In this document: in pieces, positions 1 to 9,064 of the stretch
How positions within the stretch are numbered: the stretch's first letter is position 1
Layout: every line of letters begins with the position of its first letter
Source of the DNA: Acinetobacter sp. ANC 4910
Lineage (GTDB): Bacteria > Pseudomonadota > Gammaproteobacteria > Pseudomonadales > Moraxellaceae
NCBI RefSeq assembly: GCF_004331035.1
Contig: NZ_SJNT01000006.1
Coordinates: forward strand, 163,376-227,375
DNA length: 64,000 bases
Direction: 5' to 3'
Notes under the pieces: model-generated
Seen by the model: the letters and a program-made list of their open reading frames with translations, nothing else
What the model was told of the DNA's origin: nothing
Database searches by the model: none
Position numbers and translations under genes: made by a program

Positions 1-1
1 A

Positions 2-283
2 CTTGCACCCAATGGCACCATACATCTTTTAGGGTTACCACTAGAACCCATCAAGTTTAATGCAGGCAGTCTGATTGGCGGAGCAAAGTCAATCACAGGC
101 TCACCCACAGGTTCACCTGCTGCATTACGTCAACTGCTTAAGTTCGCTGCGCGTAAAAACATTGCGCCACAAATTGAACTGTTCCCGATGTCACAACTCA
201 ATCAGGCGATAGAGCGTTTGCACTCAGGTCAAGCCCGTTATCGGATTGTGCTTCAAGCCGACTTCGAATCAAGCACAACATAA
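2..283 (+). CDS. Zinc-type alcohol dehydrogenase, C-terminal part (partial)
   Basis: An open frame enters from the left edge and gives the last 93 residues of a medium-chain dehydrogenase/reductase. Visible features are the end of the Rossmann fold (LAPNGTIHLLGLP), the segment with GSPTGSPAALRQLLKFAA, and the closing MSQLNQAIERLHSGQARYRIVL, which is the usual C-terminus of the cinnamyl-alcohol-dehydrogenase-like (YahK/AdhC) NADP-dependent group. The N-terminal zinc-binding half lies outside the window, so substrate class cannot be judged. The last 31 bases overlap the 3' end of the convergent MocR-type regulator. Family call is good; exact enzyme is unknown. Confidence 0.8.
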   Translation, partial: LAPNGTIHLLGLPLEPIKFNAGSLIGGAKSITGSPTGSPAALRQLLKFAARKNIAPQIELFPMSQLNQAIERLHSGQARYRIVLQADFESSTT

Positions 284-1707
284 TCCAATTGTCGCCGAGT
301 CCAAGCTGCCAAGCACTCAATCGCTTGGCGGATCTCGGCGGATAATTCATGACCTGCATTTAACCGTATGCAATTCTTATAACGCTGCTCTTCTCCAAAC
401 ACAATGCCGGGTACAATACTGATACCTTGCTGTTGTGCATAATGATACATATCCAAACTATGAATGGCTTCAGGCAACTGTAACCACAGCGCATAGCCTC
501 CTTTAGGCTGATTCAAGCGAATCTCGACACCCGAAAAAGCCTGAATCAAAAATTGCCGATATTGCTCAACTTGCTGCATTAAACAGGGTTTTAAACGGTT
601 TAAATGCTCTCGATAGGCGCGGCTATAAATCAGATCAGCCAAGCCCAATTGCAAGGGCGTATTCACCGCAACATGTCGAGTCAGAAGTTGTGCACGTAAA
701 TGGTTTAAACGTGACGGCATGCAAAACCACCCCACCCGATAAGCAGTAGATAAGGATTTGGAAACCGAACCACAGTAAATGACATAACCCTGTCGATCCC
801 AGTATTGAATCGGCAATGGACGTTTTAAATCAAAACTGCATTCGGCATAAATATCATCCTCAATCACATAGCACTGATATTGAGCTGCCAACTGAGCAAT
901 TTTTTCCTTTTCTGTGGGGCTTAAACAAAAGCCCAGAGGGTTCTGAAAATTGGCAGTGAGTAAGCACGCTTTCGCCCCCGAATCACGCATCGCCTGTTCA
1001 AATCGATTCAGGTCAAAGCCATTGGCATGCGCTGGAACTTCAACAATTTTACGATTCAGACTCGCCAACAATTGCAACTGCCCGTTAAAGTTGGGTGTCG
1101 GTACAATAATGCTATCGCCTTCTTGGGTCAGGGTTTGAATCACCACCGACAAAGCTGGCATGCAACCATTGCTGATATAAATATCTTCAGCTGCCATGTA
1201 AATGCCATCTTCTGCCCAATGCGCCGACAATGCTTCTCTTAAACGTCGATGCCCCTGTTTATCACTATACAAAAAATCTTCAGGTTTACTGTGCTTCAGC
1301 GCACGTTGAATAGAACGGCGGAGTGCCTCTACAGGCACTAAATTTGGCGAAAGCTGAATAGATCCCAAATGAATCATTTGATCATGGATAGAGGCTTCTT
1401 GAATTTCTATTTGTAGTTCTAAATTAGACACTTCTCGGGCAGTCACCGCAAAATCGACATGCTGCGGCACAGCGACTGCCAAAGCTTGTGGTTGCACAAA
1501 GTAGCCTGCTTGAGGCTTGGCCGTAATTAAACCTTGTGCCTCTAATAGTTCATAACAACTTTTGGCTGTATTGAGGCTGACCTGTTGCGATTGGGCAAAC
1601 TGACGCAATGAACTCAAACGCTGCCCTGCTCCCAATTCTCCTGCATAAATTTTCTGTGCTAACTGGTGTGCCAAATCACGATACTGAATGCCCATTACTG
1701 TACTCAT
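253..1707 (-). CDS. MocR-family transcriptional regulator (GntR wHTH fused to aminotransferase-like domain)
   Basis: The 484-residue protein has a GntR-type winged helix at about residues 8-75 (YRDLAHQLAQKIYAGELGAG, then SLNTAKSCYELLEAQGLI) followed by a fold-type I PLP aminotransferase-like domain. The PLP lysine is visible in YCGSVSKSLSTAYRVGW near residue 317, and the N-Asp/Tyr cofactor region is in TANFQNPLGFCLS and IEDDIYAE. This is the architecture of MocR/PdxR/GabR regulators, which bind DNA as dimers and sense amino acids or B6 vitamers through bound PLP. The target is unknown: its 3' end overlaps a convergent dehydrogenase gene and a lipoprotein gene lies divergently upstream. Confidence 0.9.
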   Translation of the reverse strand: MSTVMGIQYRDLAHQLAQKIYAGELGAGQRLSSLRQFAQSQQVSLNTAKSCYELLEAQGLITAKPQAGYFVQPQALAVAVPQHVDFAVTAREVSNLELQIEIQEASIHDQMIHLGSIQLSPNLVPVEALRRSIQRALKHSKPEDFLYSDKQGHRRLREALSAHWAEDGIYMAAEDIYISNGCMPALSVVIQTLTQEGDSIIVPTPNFNGQLQLLASLNRKIVEVPAHANGFDLNRFEQAMRDSGAKACLLTANFQNPLGFCLSPTEKEKIAQLAAQYQCYVIEDDIYAECSFDLKRPLPIQYWDRQGYVIYCGSVSKSLSTAYRVGWFCMPSRLNHLRAQLLTRHVAVNTPLQLGLADLIYSRAYREHLNRLKPCLMQQVEQYRQFLIQAFSGVEIRLNQPKGGYALWLQLPEAIHSLDMYHYAQQQGISIVPGIVFGEEQRYKNCIRLNAGHELSAEIRQAIECLAAWTRRQLDYVVLDSKSA

Positions 1708-1792
1708 TTTTTAATATATTTTGTATCTGTAACCAAGAATACACCCTGCCTATGCTAGGCGTACAGTTCATTTTTATTTGGGGAAAATCAAT

Positions 1793-2194
1793 ATGTATCG
1801 TCTTAGTCTTGTCGTCCTTACCCTGTTTCTTACCGCCTGCCAACCCAGCACATCAGTTTGGCAACAGCAACATGATTTTATTTGTCAGTCTTTAATCGAA
1901 GGCTTTTTAAAAGCATCTGGACAACAAAACTTTGAATTGAACCAGAAAAGTGATGTCGTGGATAGCGTCATCCCGCAGCGCCTGTTTAGCTATCAATCTG
2001 GTTCAACCCGTACCACCTTAATCGGTGAAACACAACGAAAAGAGTTACGCTTTGTCTGTTGGAACGACGCACAGCATTTTGCGATTGCTGAACATGATCC
2101 GAATCAAGCGCCACGACAAGCCTTGCTCACTGTACAGCTTCACTTGCCCAAAACTACAGATAAATTGCAAGTTTCTGCGCCAAAAACTCAATGA
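1793..2194 (+). CDS. Small predicted lipoprotein of unknown function
   Basis: I chose the ATG at 1793, preceded by GGGGAAA, over a TTG 15 bases upstream, because it gives a clean lipoprotein signal: MYRLSLVVLTLFLTAC with lipobox LTAC. The mature protein would be about 118 residues and probably anchored to an envelope membrane. It has no motif I recognise; two further cysteines (in FICQSL and FVCWND) could form a disulfide. The stop lies inside the 3' end of the convergent LysR gene (about 41 bp overlap). Function unknown. Confidence 0.75.
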   Translation: MYRLSLVVLTLFLTACQPSTSVWQQQHDFICQSLIEGFLKASGQQNFELNQKSDVVDSVIPQRLFSYQSGSTRTTLIGETQRKELRFVCWNDAQHFAIAEHDPNQAPRQALLTVQLHLPKTTDKLQVSAPKTQ

Positions 2195-3050
2195 ACAAGC
2201 GAACCCGTTTCGGTAAGTGTTCTTGTTGATAGTACACCGCATGGATTTTTTGATATTGCAGTTCAATCTGATCTTCAAACAGGGCCACCAAACGTCCTGC
2301 ACGGAGATCATCTTGAACCAAAAAACGCGACAAGCAGGTAATCCCAGTACCGTTAAGCACCAACTGACGTACGGTTTCCCCATTCGATGCCTTGATTTTT
2401 GGATGAATATTCAGATGTTGTCCCTGCAACATTAAAGGCCAAGTATTTAAATGTGTAGGCTGGGTAAAACCGATCAAGGGGTGCTGCAACAACTGCTCAG
2501 GCTGGCTCGGCGTGCCATGTTGGGCTAAATAGTCAGGACTCGCCACAATATACAGGCGGCTATGACACAACAGCTTGGCATGTAAGCTGGAATCATTTAA
2601 CTCGCCAAAACGAATCGCCACATCGGTTTTATGTTCCAGTAAATCAATAATCTGATCGTGATTATTCAATTCAATTTCAATCTTCGGATATTGCTGCATA
2701 AACTCCTGAATCAGTGGCACAATCACATGCAGCACAAAGGGCGTCGCTGAATCGACCCGAATGAGACCTGAAATATCATGATCAGATTTTAATAACGCAT
2801 CTTCAGCTTCGGTCAAATCATTCAAAATCTTACGTGATTTTTCCAGAAACAACTGCCCTTCTTGCGTCAGTTTCAACTTGCGCGTAGTCCGTTCCAGCAG
2901 GGTCACATTGAGTTTGCTTTCCAAGCGCTGCAAGGCACGACTAACGCCAGATGTGGTTTGTCCTAATTGCTCCGCAGCTTTCACAATCGAGCCACTTTCA
3001 ACAATCTGGACAAAAGCATTTAACTCTTCAATGGTCGATTTCATCGTCAT
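2154..3050 (-). CDS. LysR-family transcriptional regulator
   Basis: 298 residues with the LysR N-terminal winged HTH at about 5-65 (ELNAFVQIVESGSIVKAAEQL, TTSGVSRALQRLESKLNVTLLERTTRKLKLT) and a periplasmic-binding-protein-like effector domain from about 90 on (GLIRVDSATPFVLHVIVPLI). It is of the CrgA/AaeR-like subgroup typically placed next to oxidoreductases. It is transcribed divergently from the aldo-keto reductase/MFS pair at 3156, which is the likely target, across a 105-bp region containing a TATTG-N5-CAATA inverted repeat. Effector unknown. Confidence 0.92.
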   Translation of the reverse strand: MTMKSTIEELNAFVQIVESGSIVKAAEQLGQTTSGVSRALQRLESKLNVTLLERTTRKLKLTQEGQLFLEKSRKILNDLTEAEDALLKSDHDISGLIRVDSATPFVLHVIVPLIQEFMQQYPKIEIELNNHDQIIDLLEHKTDVAIRFGELNDSSLHAKLLCHSRLYIVASPDYLAQHGTPSQPEQLLQHPLIGFTQPTHLNTWPLMLQGQHLNIHPKIKASNGETVRQLVLNGTGITCLSRFLVQDDLRAGRLVALFEDQIELQYQKIHAVYYQQEHLPKRVRLFIEFLAQKLAIYL

Positions 3051-3059
3051 TTTATTGAT

Positions 3060-3074
3060 TATTGGTCAACAATA
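3060..3074. promoter_or_regulatory. Candidate LysR box in divergent promoter region
   Basis: The inverted repeat TATTG-N5-CAATA lies 10 bp upstream of the LysR start and about 80 bp upstream of the aldo-keto reductase start. Its size and symmetry fit a LysR-type recognition site, which usually contains T-N11-A in interrupted dyad symmetry. The assignment is inference from position and symmetry only. Confidence 0.35.
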
Positions 3075-3155
3075 TTTTGCAAATTCCTAGATTTTTCCAC
3101 AACAGTTATTTCAGCAAAATAGCTCCATCTTTAAAAAAGTTCGGTTGAGAAAAAC

Positions 3156-3959
3156 ATGATTGTTCCAAAAATAGGAATGGGGACCTTTCGTTTGACGGGT
3201 GCAACAGTAATTGATGCTGTTCAGATGGCACTTAAGGTCGGCTATCGTGCCATTGATACAGCACAAATTTATGGCAATGAAGCTGAAATTGGTCAAGCCA
3301 TTGCCAACAGTGGTGTACCACAACATGAATTATTTTTGACCACCAAAATTTGGACTGAAAATTACGCTCCAGAGCAATTGATTCTGAGCTTAAAACAGAG
3401 CTTGAAAAAGTTAGGTACAGATGCAGTAAATTTGACTTTAATCCACTGGCCTGCCCCACAACTGGGCGTTCAAATTGAGGAAGTCATGCAAGCCTTGCTG
3501 CATGCCAAGCAATTAGGATTGACTGAACATATCGGGATTTCTAATTTTAATATTGCCCTGACCGAGCAAGCAATTAACAGTATTGGACTCGAGCATATTG
3601 CCACCAATCAAATTGAACTGAGTCCTTATTTACAAAATCGTCGCTTGGTCAGTTATCTGCAACAGCAACAAATTGATGTGACCTCTTACATGACTTTGGC
3701 CTATGGCAAAGTGTTGCAAGAGCCTGTCTTACAGACTATTGCCCAGCAAATCAATGCCAGTCCCGCGCAAGTGGCATTGGCGTGGGCGCTGCAACAAGGC
3801 TATGCCGTCATTCCATCTTCTACACAACGGGCGCATTTGTTGGCAAATTTAAAAGCGCAAGATTTACAGCTCGCTCCTGAGCAGATGCAGGTAATTACTG
3901 AACTCGACCGAAACTCACGTGAGGTAAATCCTGAACAACTCGCTCCCGAGTGGGACTAG
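3156..3959 (+). CDS. dkgB: Aldo/keto reductase, 2,5-diketo-D-gluconate reductase B type
   Basis: 267 residues forming a single AKR TIM barrel. The catalytic tetrad is all visible: Asp34 and Tyr39 ([17 protein letters not shown]), Lys64 (TTKIW) and His97 (LIHWPAP). The C-terminal nucleotide-binding part [14 protein letters not shown] fits NADPH use. Length and short loops match DkgB/YafB, which reduces 2,5-diketogluconate, methylglyoxal and similar carbonyls. An MFS transporter gene starts 10 bp after its stop, so the two form an operon, probably controlled by the divergent LysR protein. In vivo substrate is uncertain; a general aldehyde detoxifying role is equally possible. Confidence 0.88.
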   Translation: MIVPKIGMGTFRLTGATVIDAVQMALKVGYRAIDTAQIYGNEAEIGQAIANSGVPQHELFLTTKIWTENYAPEQLILSLKQSLKKLGTDAVNLTLIHWPAPQLGVQIEEVMQALLHAKQLGLTEHIGISNFNIALTEQAINSIGLEHIATNQIELSPYLQNRRLVSYLQQQQIDVTSYMTLAYGKVLQEPVLQTIAQQINASPAQVALAWALQQGYAVIPSSTQRAHLLANLKAQDLQLAPEQMQVITELDRNSREVNPEQLAPEWD

Positions 3960-3968
3960 GGCAATCAA

Positions 3969-5168
3969 ATGAAAATGAATTACCCCTTATTGGCGCTGGC
4001 AATAGGCGCCTTTGCAATTGGAACCACTGAATTTTCCCCCATGGGCTTTTTACCTGAAATTGCCCGTGATCTGAGTATTTCTATTCCACAAGCAGGTATG
4101 CTCATCAGTGCCTATGCCATTGGGGTGATGTTGGGCGCCCCACTGATGACCCTGTGGTTTAGCCGTTATTCCAAACGGCGTGCCCTGATCCTGCTCATGG
4201 TCATTTTCACGCTAGGCAACCTGCTGGCTTATTTTGCCCACAGTTATTCAAGCTTAATGCTGGCACGTATCTTGACCAGCTTAAATCATGGTGCTTTCTT
4301 TGGCATTGGTTCCGTGGTCGCCGCCAGTGTGGTGCCCAAAGAAAAACAAGCCAGTGCCGTCGCAGCCATGTTTATGGGACTGACTCTGGCCAATATTGGC
4401 GGTGTTCCCTTCGCCACTTGGGTGGGACAACATATTGGTTGGCGCATTGCTTTTCTGGGAATCACGCTACTGGGTGTAATCACCATGCTATCTCTCTGGA
4501 AAGCACTTCCCGAAGGTCAAGCCAGTGCTCGTCCCAATATTGCTCAGGAACTCAAGGTACTCCGTCGTTTACCTGTGGTTTTGGCATTATTGACCACAGT
4601 CATGAGCTCAGGCGCAATGTTCACACTGTATACCTACATTGCCCCCAGTTTGCAAAACTTCACTCAAGCTACACCAAGCATGATTACCTTTATGTTGGTT
4701 CTGGTCGGGATTGGCTTTTCGATTGGCAATCATCTGGGGGGCAAATTCGCAGATCGCTCACTGGATCGGACTTTATTGGGTTTTCTCAGCCTACTTAGCA
4801 TCATGATGTTGCTGTTTCCATGGTTGGCGCAAACTGCCTTTGGCGCCGCCATCGCATTAACCCTTTGGGGAGCCGCCGCATTTGCAGTGGTTCCCCCCTT
4901 ACAAATGCGCGTCATGTCGGTTGCACATGAAGCCTCAGGACTTGCCTCTTCGGTCAATATTGGCGCCTTTAATTTAGGCAATGCCTTGGGCGCACTGGCG
5001 GGTGCCAGTGTACTCAGTTTTGGACTCAGCTACACGGCGGTGTCTTGGATCGGCGCACTATTAAGTGGTCTAGCCTTGCTGTTAGTCGGCTTACAAAAAA
5101 TGTTACTGAACAAACAGCTTGTACAAAGCCAAATACAGAAAATAGAACCTCAATGTCTTGAACACTAA
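3969..5168 (+). CDS. MFS transporter, DHA1 (AraJ/YdhP-like) family
   Basis: 399 residues with about 12 hydrophobic segments. The signature loop between helices 2 and 3 is present (MTLWFSRYSKRRALI), and TM1 carries IGAFAIGTTEFSPMGFLPEIA, which is typical of AraJ/YdhP-like sugar or drug efflux permeases with the TEF motif. The gene follows dkgB by 10 bp with AGGG upstream of its ATG, so it is probably co-transcribed. Export of a small metabolite or toxic compound related to the reductase is an inference; no substrate can be read from the sequence. Confidence 0.88.
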   Translation: MKMNYPLLALAIGAFAIGTTEFSPMGFLPEIARDLSISIPQAGMLISAYAIGVMLGAPLMTLWFSRYSKRRALILLMVIFTLGNLLAYFAHSYSSLMLARILTSLNHGAFFGIGSVVAASVVPKEKQASAVAAMFMGLTLANIGGVPFATWVGQHIGWRIAFLGITLLGVITMLSLWKALPEGQASARPNIAQELKVLRRLPVVLALLTTVMSSGAMFTLYTYIAPSLQNFTQATPSMITFMLVLVGIGFSIGNHLGGKFADRSLDRTLLGFLSLLSIMMLLFPWLAQTAFGAAIALTLWGAAAFAVVPPLQMRVMSVAHEASGLASSVNIGAFNLGNALGALAGASVLSFGLSYTAVSWIGALLSGLALLLVGLQKMLLNKQLVQSQIQKIEPQCLEH

Positions 5169-5196
5169 ATCCATGTCAATTTTAACATCGCATTGA

Positions 5197-5841
5197 CTAG
5201 CGCAATGTCACTGGCAAAGCTGCATAATTTCGCGGTTTTGCCAATTCATCCTTCATCTTCAACAACATTTGATAGGGCTGCTGCTCGACAAATAAATTCA
5301 CAGCGCTAAGCGGAATAGAGCCGTCAGGATCGGCATAGCCATAGGTCGAGACTTTCACTTTCTGCTTCCCCAGTTTCTGAAAAGTCCAGTCGCCTTCATA
5401 ACGGGTTAAACGTACATAATTGGGATTTAACGGATAGCCTTGATTCACAGCCTTGTTTTGAATATGAATCATGCCTTGGGCGTCTTTACTCATTTTCCCC
5501 TTTACCACCAAATCTCGGTCTTTTAAAGGAAAGGGAAAATCCAGCACCATATACAACAGAAACTCGCCTTTGCTGTCGTCACGAGATAACACTTTGACAC
5601 TGCCCATATAAGGCACCCATTTGGGGGCTTGTTCCACATCCAAAATCAGAGCAGTGGCCTTTTCAATCGGGACATCAAAATGAGTTTCGGCTTTATACAA
5701 CACCACAGGGTTTTCAGTATTTTGGTAAGTCCAAACTTTAATATTTTGCTTGTTAATACTGAGTTTGGCATTGTCGATAGACTTGGCCTGTGCTGTAGCA
5801 AATAAGGCTACAGCACAGCAAGTGATCAGTTTTATTTTCAT
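5197..5841 (-). CDS. Secreted START-domain (polyketide cyclase-like) protein
   Basis: 214 residues with a signal peptide (MKIKLITCCAVALFATAQA, cleavage near residue 19). The remainder matches the START/SRPBCC fold seen in bacterial secreted START proteins: ATALILDVEQAPKWVPYMGSV near residue 65, then LDFPFPLKDRDLVV. START domains bind hydrophobic ligands such as lipids in a deep pocket, so a periplasmic lipid-binding role is possible but unproven. It stands alone between an MFS gene (convergent) and dapB. Confidence 0.8.
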   Translation of the reverse strand: MKIKLITCCAVALFATAQAKSIDNAKLSINKQNIKVWTYQNTENPVVLYKAETHFDVPIEKATALILDVEQAPKWVPYMGSVKVLSRDDSKGEFLLYMVLDFPFPLKDRDLVVKGKMSKDAQGMIHIQNKAVNQGYPLNPNYVRLTRYEGDWTFQKLGKQKVKVSTYGYADPDGSIPLSAVNLFVEQQPYQMLLKMKDELAKPRNYAALPVTLR

Positions 5842-5899
5842 TAAATTCAGCTTCTTATTTTAATTTTATGCAAATGTTTTCGCAAATTCAGGCCGTGTT

Positions 5900-6730
<831 letters not shown>

Positions 6731-6758
6731 CTAATCTCTCGAATTTAAAATTGCCTTT

Positions 6759-6787
6759 ACTATAGCAAAACTCTGGAACACGACTAA
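6759..6787 (-). promoter_or_regulatory. Putative sigma70 promoter of dapB
   Basis: Read on the minus strand, TTAGTC and TATAGT are separated by 17 bp and lie about 40 bp upstream of the dapB start codon. The -10 matches the consensus well and the -35 only partly. No operator is evident. Confidence 0.5.
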
Positions 6788-7017
6788 GTTGTAATCTAAT
6801 TTTTTCGCAAAAATCTTGGTTGAATCGATTTAAACTTCAGATTGCCCAATCTGAACGCATCGAGATAGTGAAGAATTAGATCGTGACATGCATTTATATC
6901 GAAAAAAATCTTTAAAAATTAAAATGAAACCTCTGCTTTTTCACACAATTTACATCTTGCTTACGCAGACTAGCCGTCACGAATCATCAAGATAAAAATT
7001 GTCAGAGGAGACTTTCT

Positions 7018-7272
7018 ATGCATTCGAAAAAAATAATACTTGCCTTACTGTGTACTGTTGCTGCTCATGTTTATGCCGAACCTGCTGCCCAATCTAGCGA
7101 CAGCATTGACAGTTTGGCAGGGGTTAAAATTATGACCAAGGTCAACGGTCAACCTGGAAGTTTGGCCGAGCGTGTTGCAGTAAATACAACCCAAGCATCG
7201 GTGAATGCAGCGCAACAACCCGTTGAAGAAACGGTGAGTGTCGAAGCGATTGATGCCCCTATCGCGCAATAA
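7018..7272 (+). CDS. Small secreted protein of unknown function
   Basis: 84 residues. GAGGAG sits 7 bp before the ATG, a strong ribosome binding site. Residues 1-20 (MHSKKIILALLCTVAAHVYA) form a clear signal peptide, leaving a roughly 64-residue, cysteine-free acidic mature protein rich in Ala, Val, Ser and Gln. No domain recognised. It is convergent with dnaJ and shares a bidirectional terminator with it, so it forms its own short transcript. Confidence 0.7.
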   Translation: MHSKKIILALLCTVAAHVYAEPAAQSSDSIDSLAGVKIMTKVNGQPGSLAERVAVNTTQASVNAAQQPVEETVSVEAIDAPIAQ

Positions 7273-7282
7273 TCGCAGACAT

Positions 7283-7315
7283 AAAAAAAGGGCATGTTTT
7301 ACACGCCCTTTTTTT
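7283..7315. terminator. Bidirectional intrinsic terminator
   Basis: The stem AAAAAAAGGGC / GCCCTTTTTTT with an 11-base loop lies between two convergent genes. The A-run and T-run flanking the GC core allow termination in both directions, for the small secreted protein gene and for dnaJ. Confidence 0.85.
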
Positions 7316-7326
7316 GTTGGTTTGAA

Positions 7327-8442
7327 TTAGTCAAACAAACCAAAGAATGATTTCTTCTTCGGAGAAGAGTTATTTTCTTCGCCATCTAAAGTCACTTGCA
7401 GTTCTTTCAACAGTTCGCGTTGACGCACCGTCAAGTTCACAGGTGTTTCCACCACAATGCGGCAGAGTAAATCACCCTGCATACTGGTACGCACAGGTTT
7501 GACCCCTTTACCACGTAAACGGAACATTTTTCCAGTTTGCGTACCTTCAGGAATTTTCAAACTGACACGACCTTCCAGTGTTGGAATCTCGATTTCTTTA
7601 CCCAAAGCGGCATCCGCAATGCTCACAGGCACATCCATATACAGATCTGCACCATCACGTTGGAAAATTTCGTGTTCACGTACCACAACTTCTACATATA
7701 AGTCGCCAGATTGACCATCACGAATGGCTTCACCTTTACCGCTTAAACGCACGCGATCGCCATTGTCTACCCCAGCAGGAATAGTCACTTCTAAAGTTTG
7801 CTGACGGTCAGAGACACCTGAACCATGACATTTTTGACAAGGGTTTTTAATAATCTTGCCTTGGCCACGACAGGTACCACAAGTTTGCTGTACCGAGAAG
7901 AAACCTTGCTGCATACGTACTTGACCTGCACCATGACAGGTTTTACAGGTTTCGACGTCATTCGGGTTTTTAGAACCTTTACCGTCACAGCTCTCGCATG
8001 GTGCTGGCGCTGTAAAAGTAATGGTCTTTTTTACCCCTTTGACGGCTTCTTCTAGGGTAAGTTCCATGACATAACGTAAGTCGGAACCACGGCGCTGACG
8101 CTGCTGACCACGTCCGCCCCCACCAAAAGCACCACCGAAGATGTCACCAAACTGGCTGAAAATATCTTCTGCACTGAAACCGCCGAAGCCACCTCCACCG
8201 CCGCCACCGAAACCGCCTTCAAATGCACCATGACCCATGCGGTCATACATGCTGCGCTTTTCGCTGTCGGAAAGAATTTCATACGCTTCCGAAGCTTCTT
8301 TAAACTTTTCTTCAGCTTCAGGATTGTCTGGGTTACGGTCTGGATGATATTTCATCGCCAACTTACGGTAGGCTTTTTTAATTTCATCATCACTAGCGGT
8401 TTTAGCGACACCTAAAACCTCATAATAATCACGTTTAGCCAT
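7327..8442 (-). CDS. dnaJ: Molecular chaperone DnaJ (Hsp40)
   Basis: 371 residues with the complete class I layout. The J domain holds HPD at residues 33-35. A Gly/Phe-rich linker (about 75-110) follows. The zinc domain has four CxxCxGxG repeats ([32 protein letters not shown]). The C-terminal substrate-binding domains complete it. DnaJ delivers unfolded clients to DnaK and stimulates its ATPase. dnaK and grpE are not in the window, so dnaJ stands apart from its partners here. AGGAGC precedes the start codon. Confidence 0.98.
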   Translation of the reverse strand: MAKRDYYEVLGVAKTASDDEIKKAYRKLAMKYHPDRNPDNPEAEEKFKEASEAYEILSDSEKRSMYDRMGHGAFEGGFGGGGGGGFGGFSAEDIFSQFGDIFGGAFGGGGRGQQRQRRGSDLRYVMELTLEEAVKGVKKTITFTAPAPCESCDGKGSKNPNDVETCKTCHGAGQVRMQQGFFSVQQTCGTCRGQGKIIKNPCQKCHGSGVSDRQQTLEVTIPAGVDNGDRVRLSGKGEAIRDGQSGDLYVEVVVREHEIFQRDGADLYMDVPVSIADAALGKEIEIPTLEGRVSLKIPEGTQTGKMFRLRGKGVKPVRTSMQGDLLCRIVVETPVNLTVRQRELLKELQVTLDGEENNSSPKKKSFFGLFD

Positions 8443-8548
8443 AGCTGGCGATGCTCCTCACGGAATTTCATTTGATACTGAACAATGCTCTGAAATTGGG
8501 GGTGAAACGTGATTTTACAAGGGGAAAATGCTAAAAAATTTACAAATT

Positions 8549-8923
8549 TTAGAAAACTGCTTTATTTTTTATAAACTTAGAAAGCCCTTTAATCCAAGCA
8601 TTCAGTAAATATAAAAAGGCAATTAGTCCGAATACCACACCCGCAACGGCACAACCCGTGACCCAAAGCGCGCCATTCCAAGTGAAAAAACATAAAGGAA
8701 TAAACCACAGTGCGGCAAATAAACTGAGTACGGTATAAATAATGATATTTCGCATGACCCAAAAGGCTTGGGCTTGTAACCAGACTTCAGTGTCCATTTG
8801 GGTAACTTTACGAGCAAACCAATAAGCAAAAATACCGCTGATGACGGTAAATAATGCCAAAAACATGAAGACATAAGAAATCGCAATAGAGCGGCGATAC
8901 TTGGTTAAACTGTCTTGCTTCAT
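8549..8923 (-). CDS. Small integral membrane protein of unknown function
   Basis: 124 residues with three to four hydrophobic helices: about 14-36 (ISYVFMFLALFTVISGIFAYW), 60-82 (IIIYTVLSLFAALWFIPLCFF) and 84-112 (ALWVTGCAVAGVVFGLIAFL), with lysine-rich ends that predict a cytoplasmic N- and C-terminus. No family recognised with confidence. It is upstream of dnaJ in the same direction, about 106 bp away, and the two may not be co-transcribed. Confidence 0.7.
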   Translation of the reverse strand: MKQDSLTKYRRSIAISYVFMFLALFTVISGIFAYWFARKVTQMDTEVWLQAQAFWVMRNIIIYTVLSLFAALWFIPLCFFTWNGALWVTGCAVAGVVFGLIAFLYLLNAWIKGLSKFIKNKAVF

Positions 8924-9064
8924 GTGCGATTAAACCTCATTACTACATCTGTGATTTTTTTAATATGTAGCAAAATCCCTAAACTGAAATTTAATAAAAA
9001 TATAAGGTGCTACTATATTGAAATTTTCAAACTTTCGCACCTGATATTACTAAAATATTTTGTA

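Noticed and set aside
7457..8415. Several frames opposite dnaJ
   Set aside because: Shadows of the strongly biased dnaJ codons and the Gly-rich and zinc-finger repeats.
8999..9060. AGGTGC ... GCACCT inverted repeat with an inner TTGAA/TTCAA after the RND permease gene
   Set aside because: Possible hairpin, but arms are short, the loop is poorly paired and there is no T-run, so I do not call a terminator.
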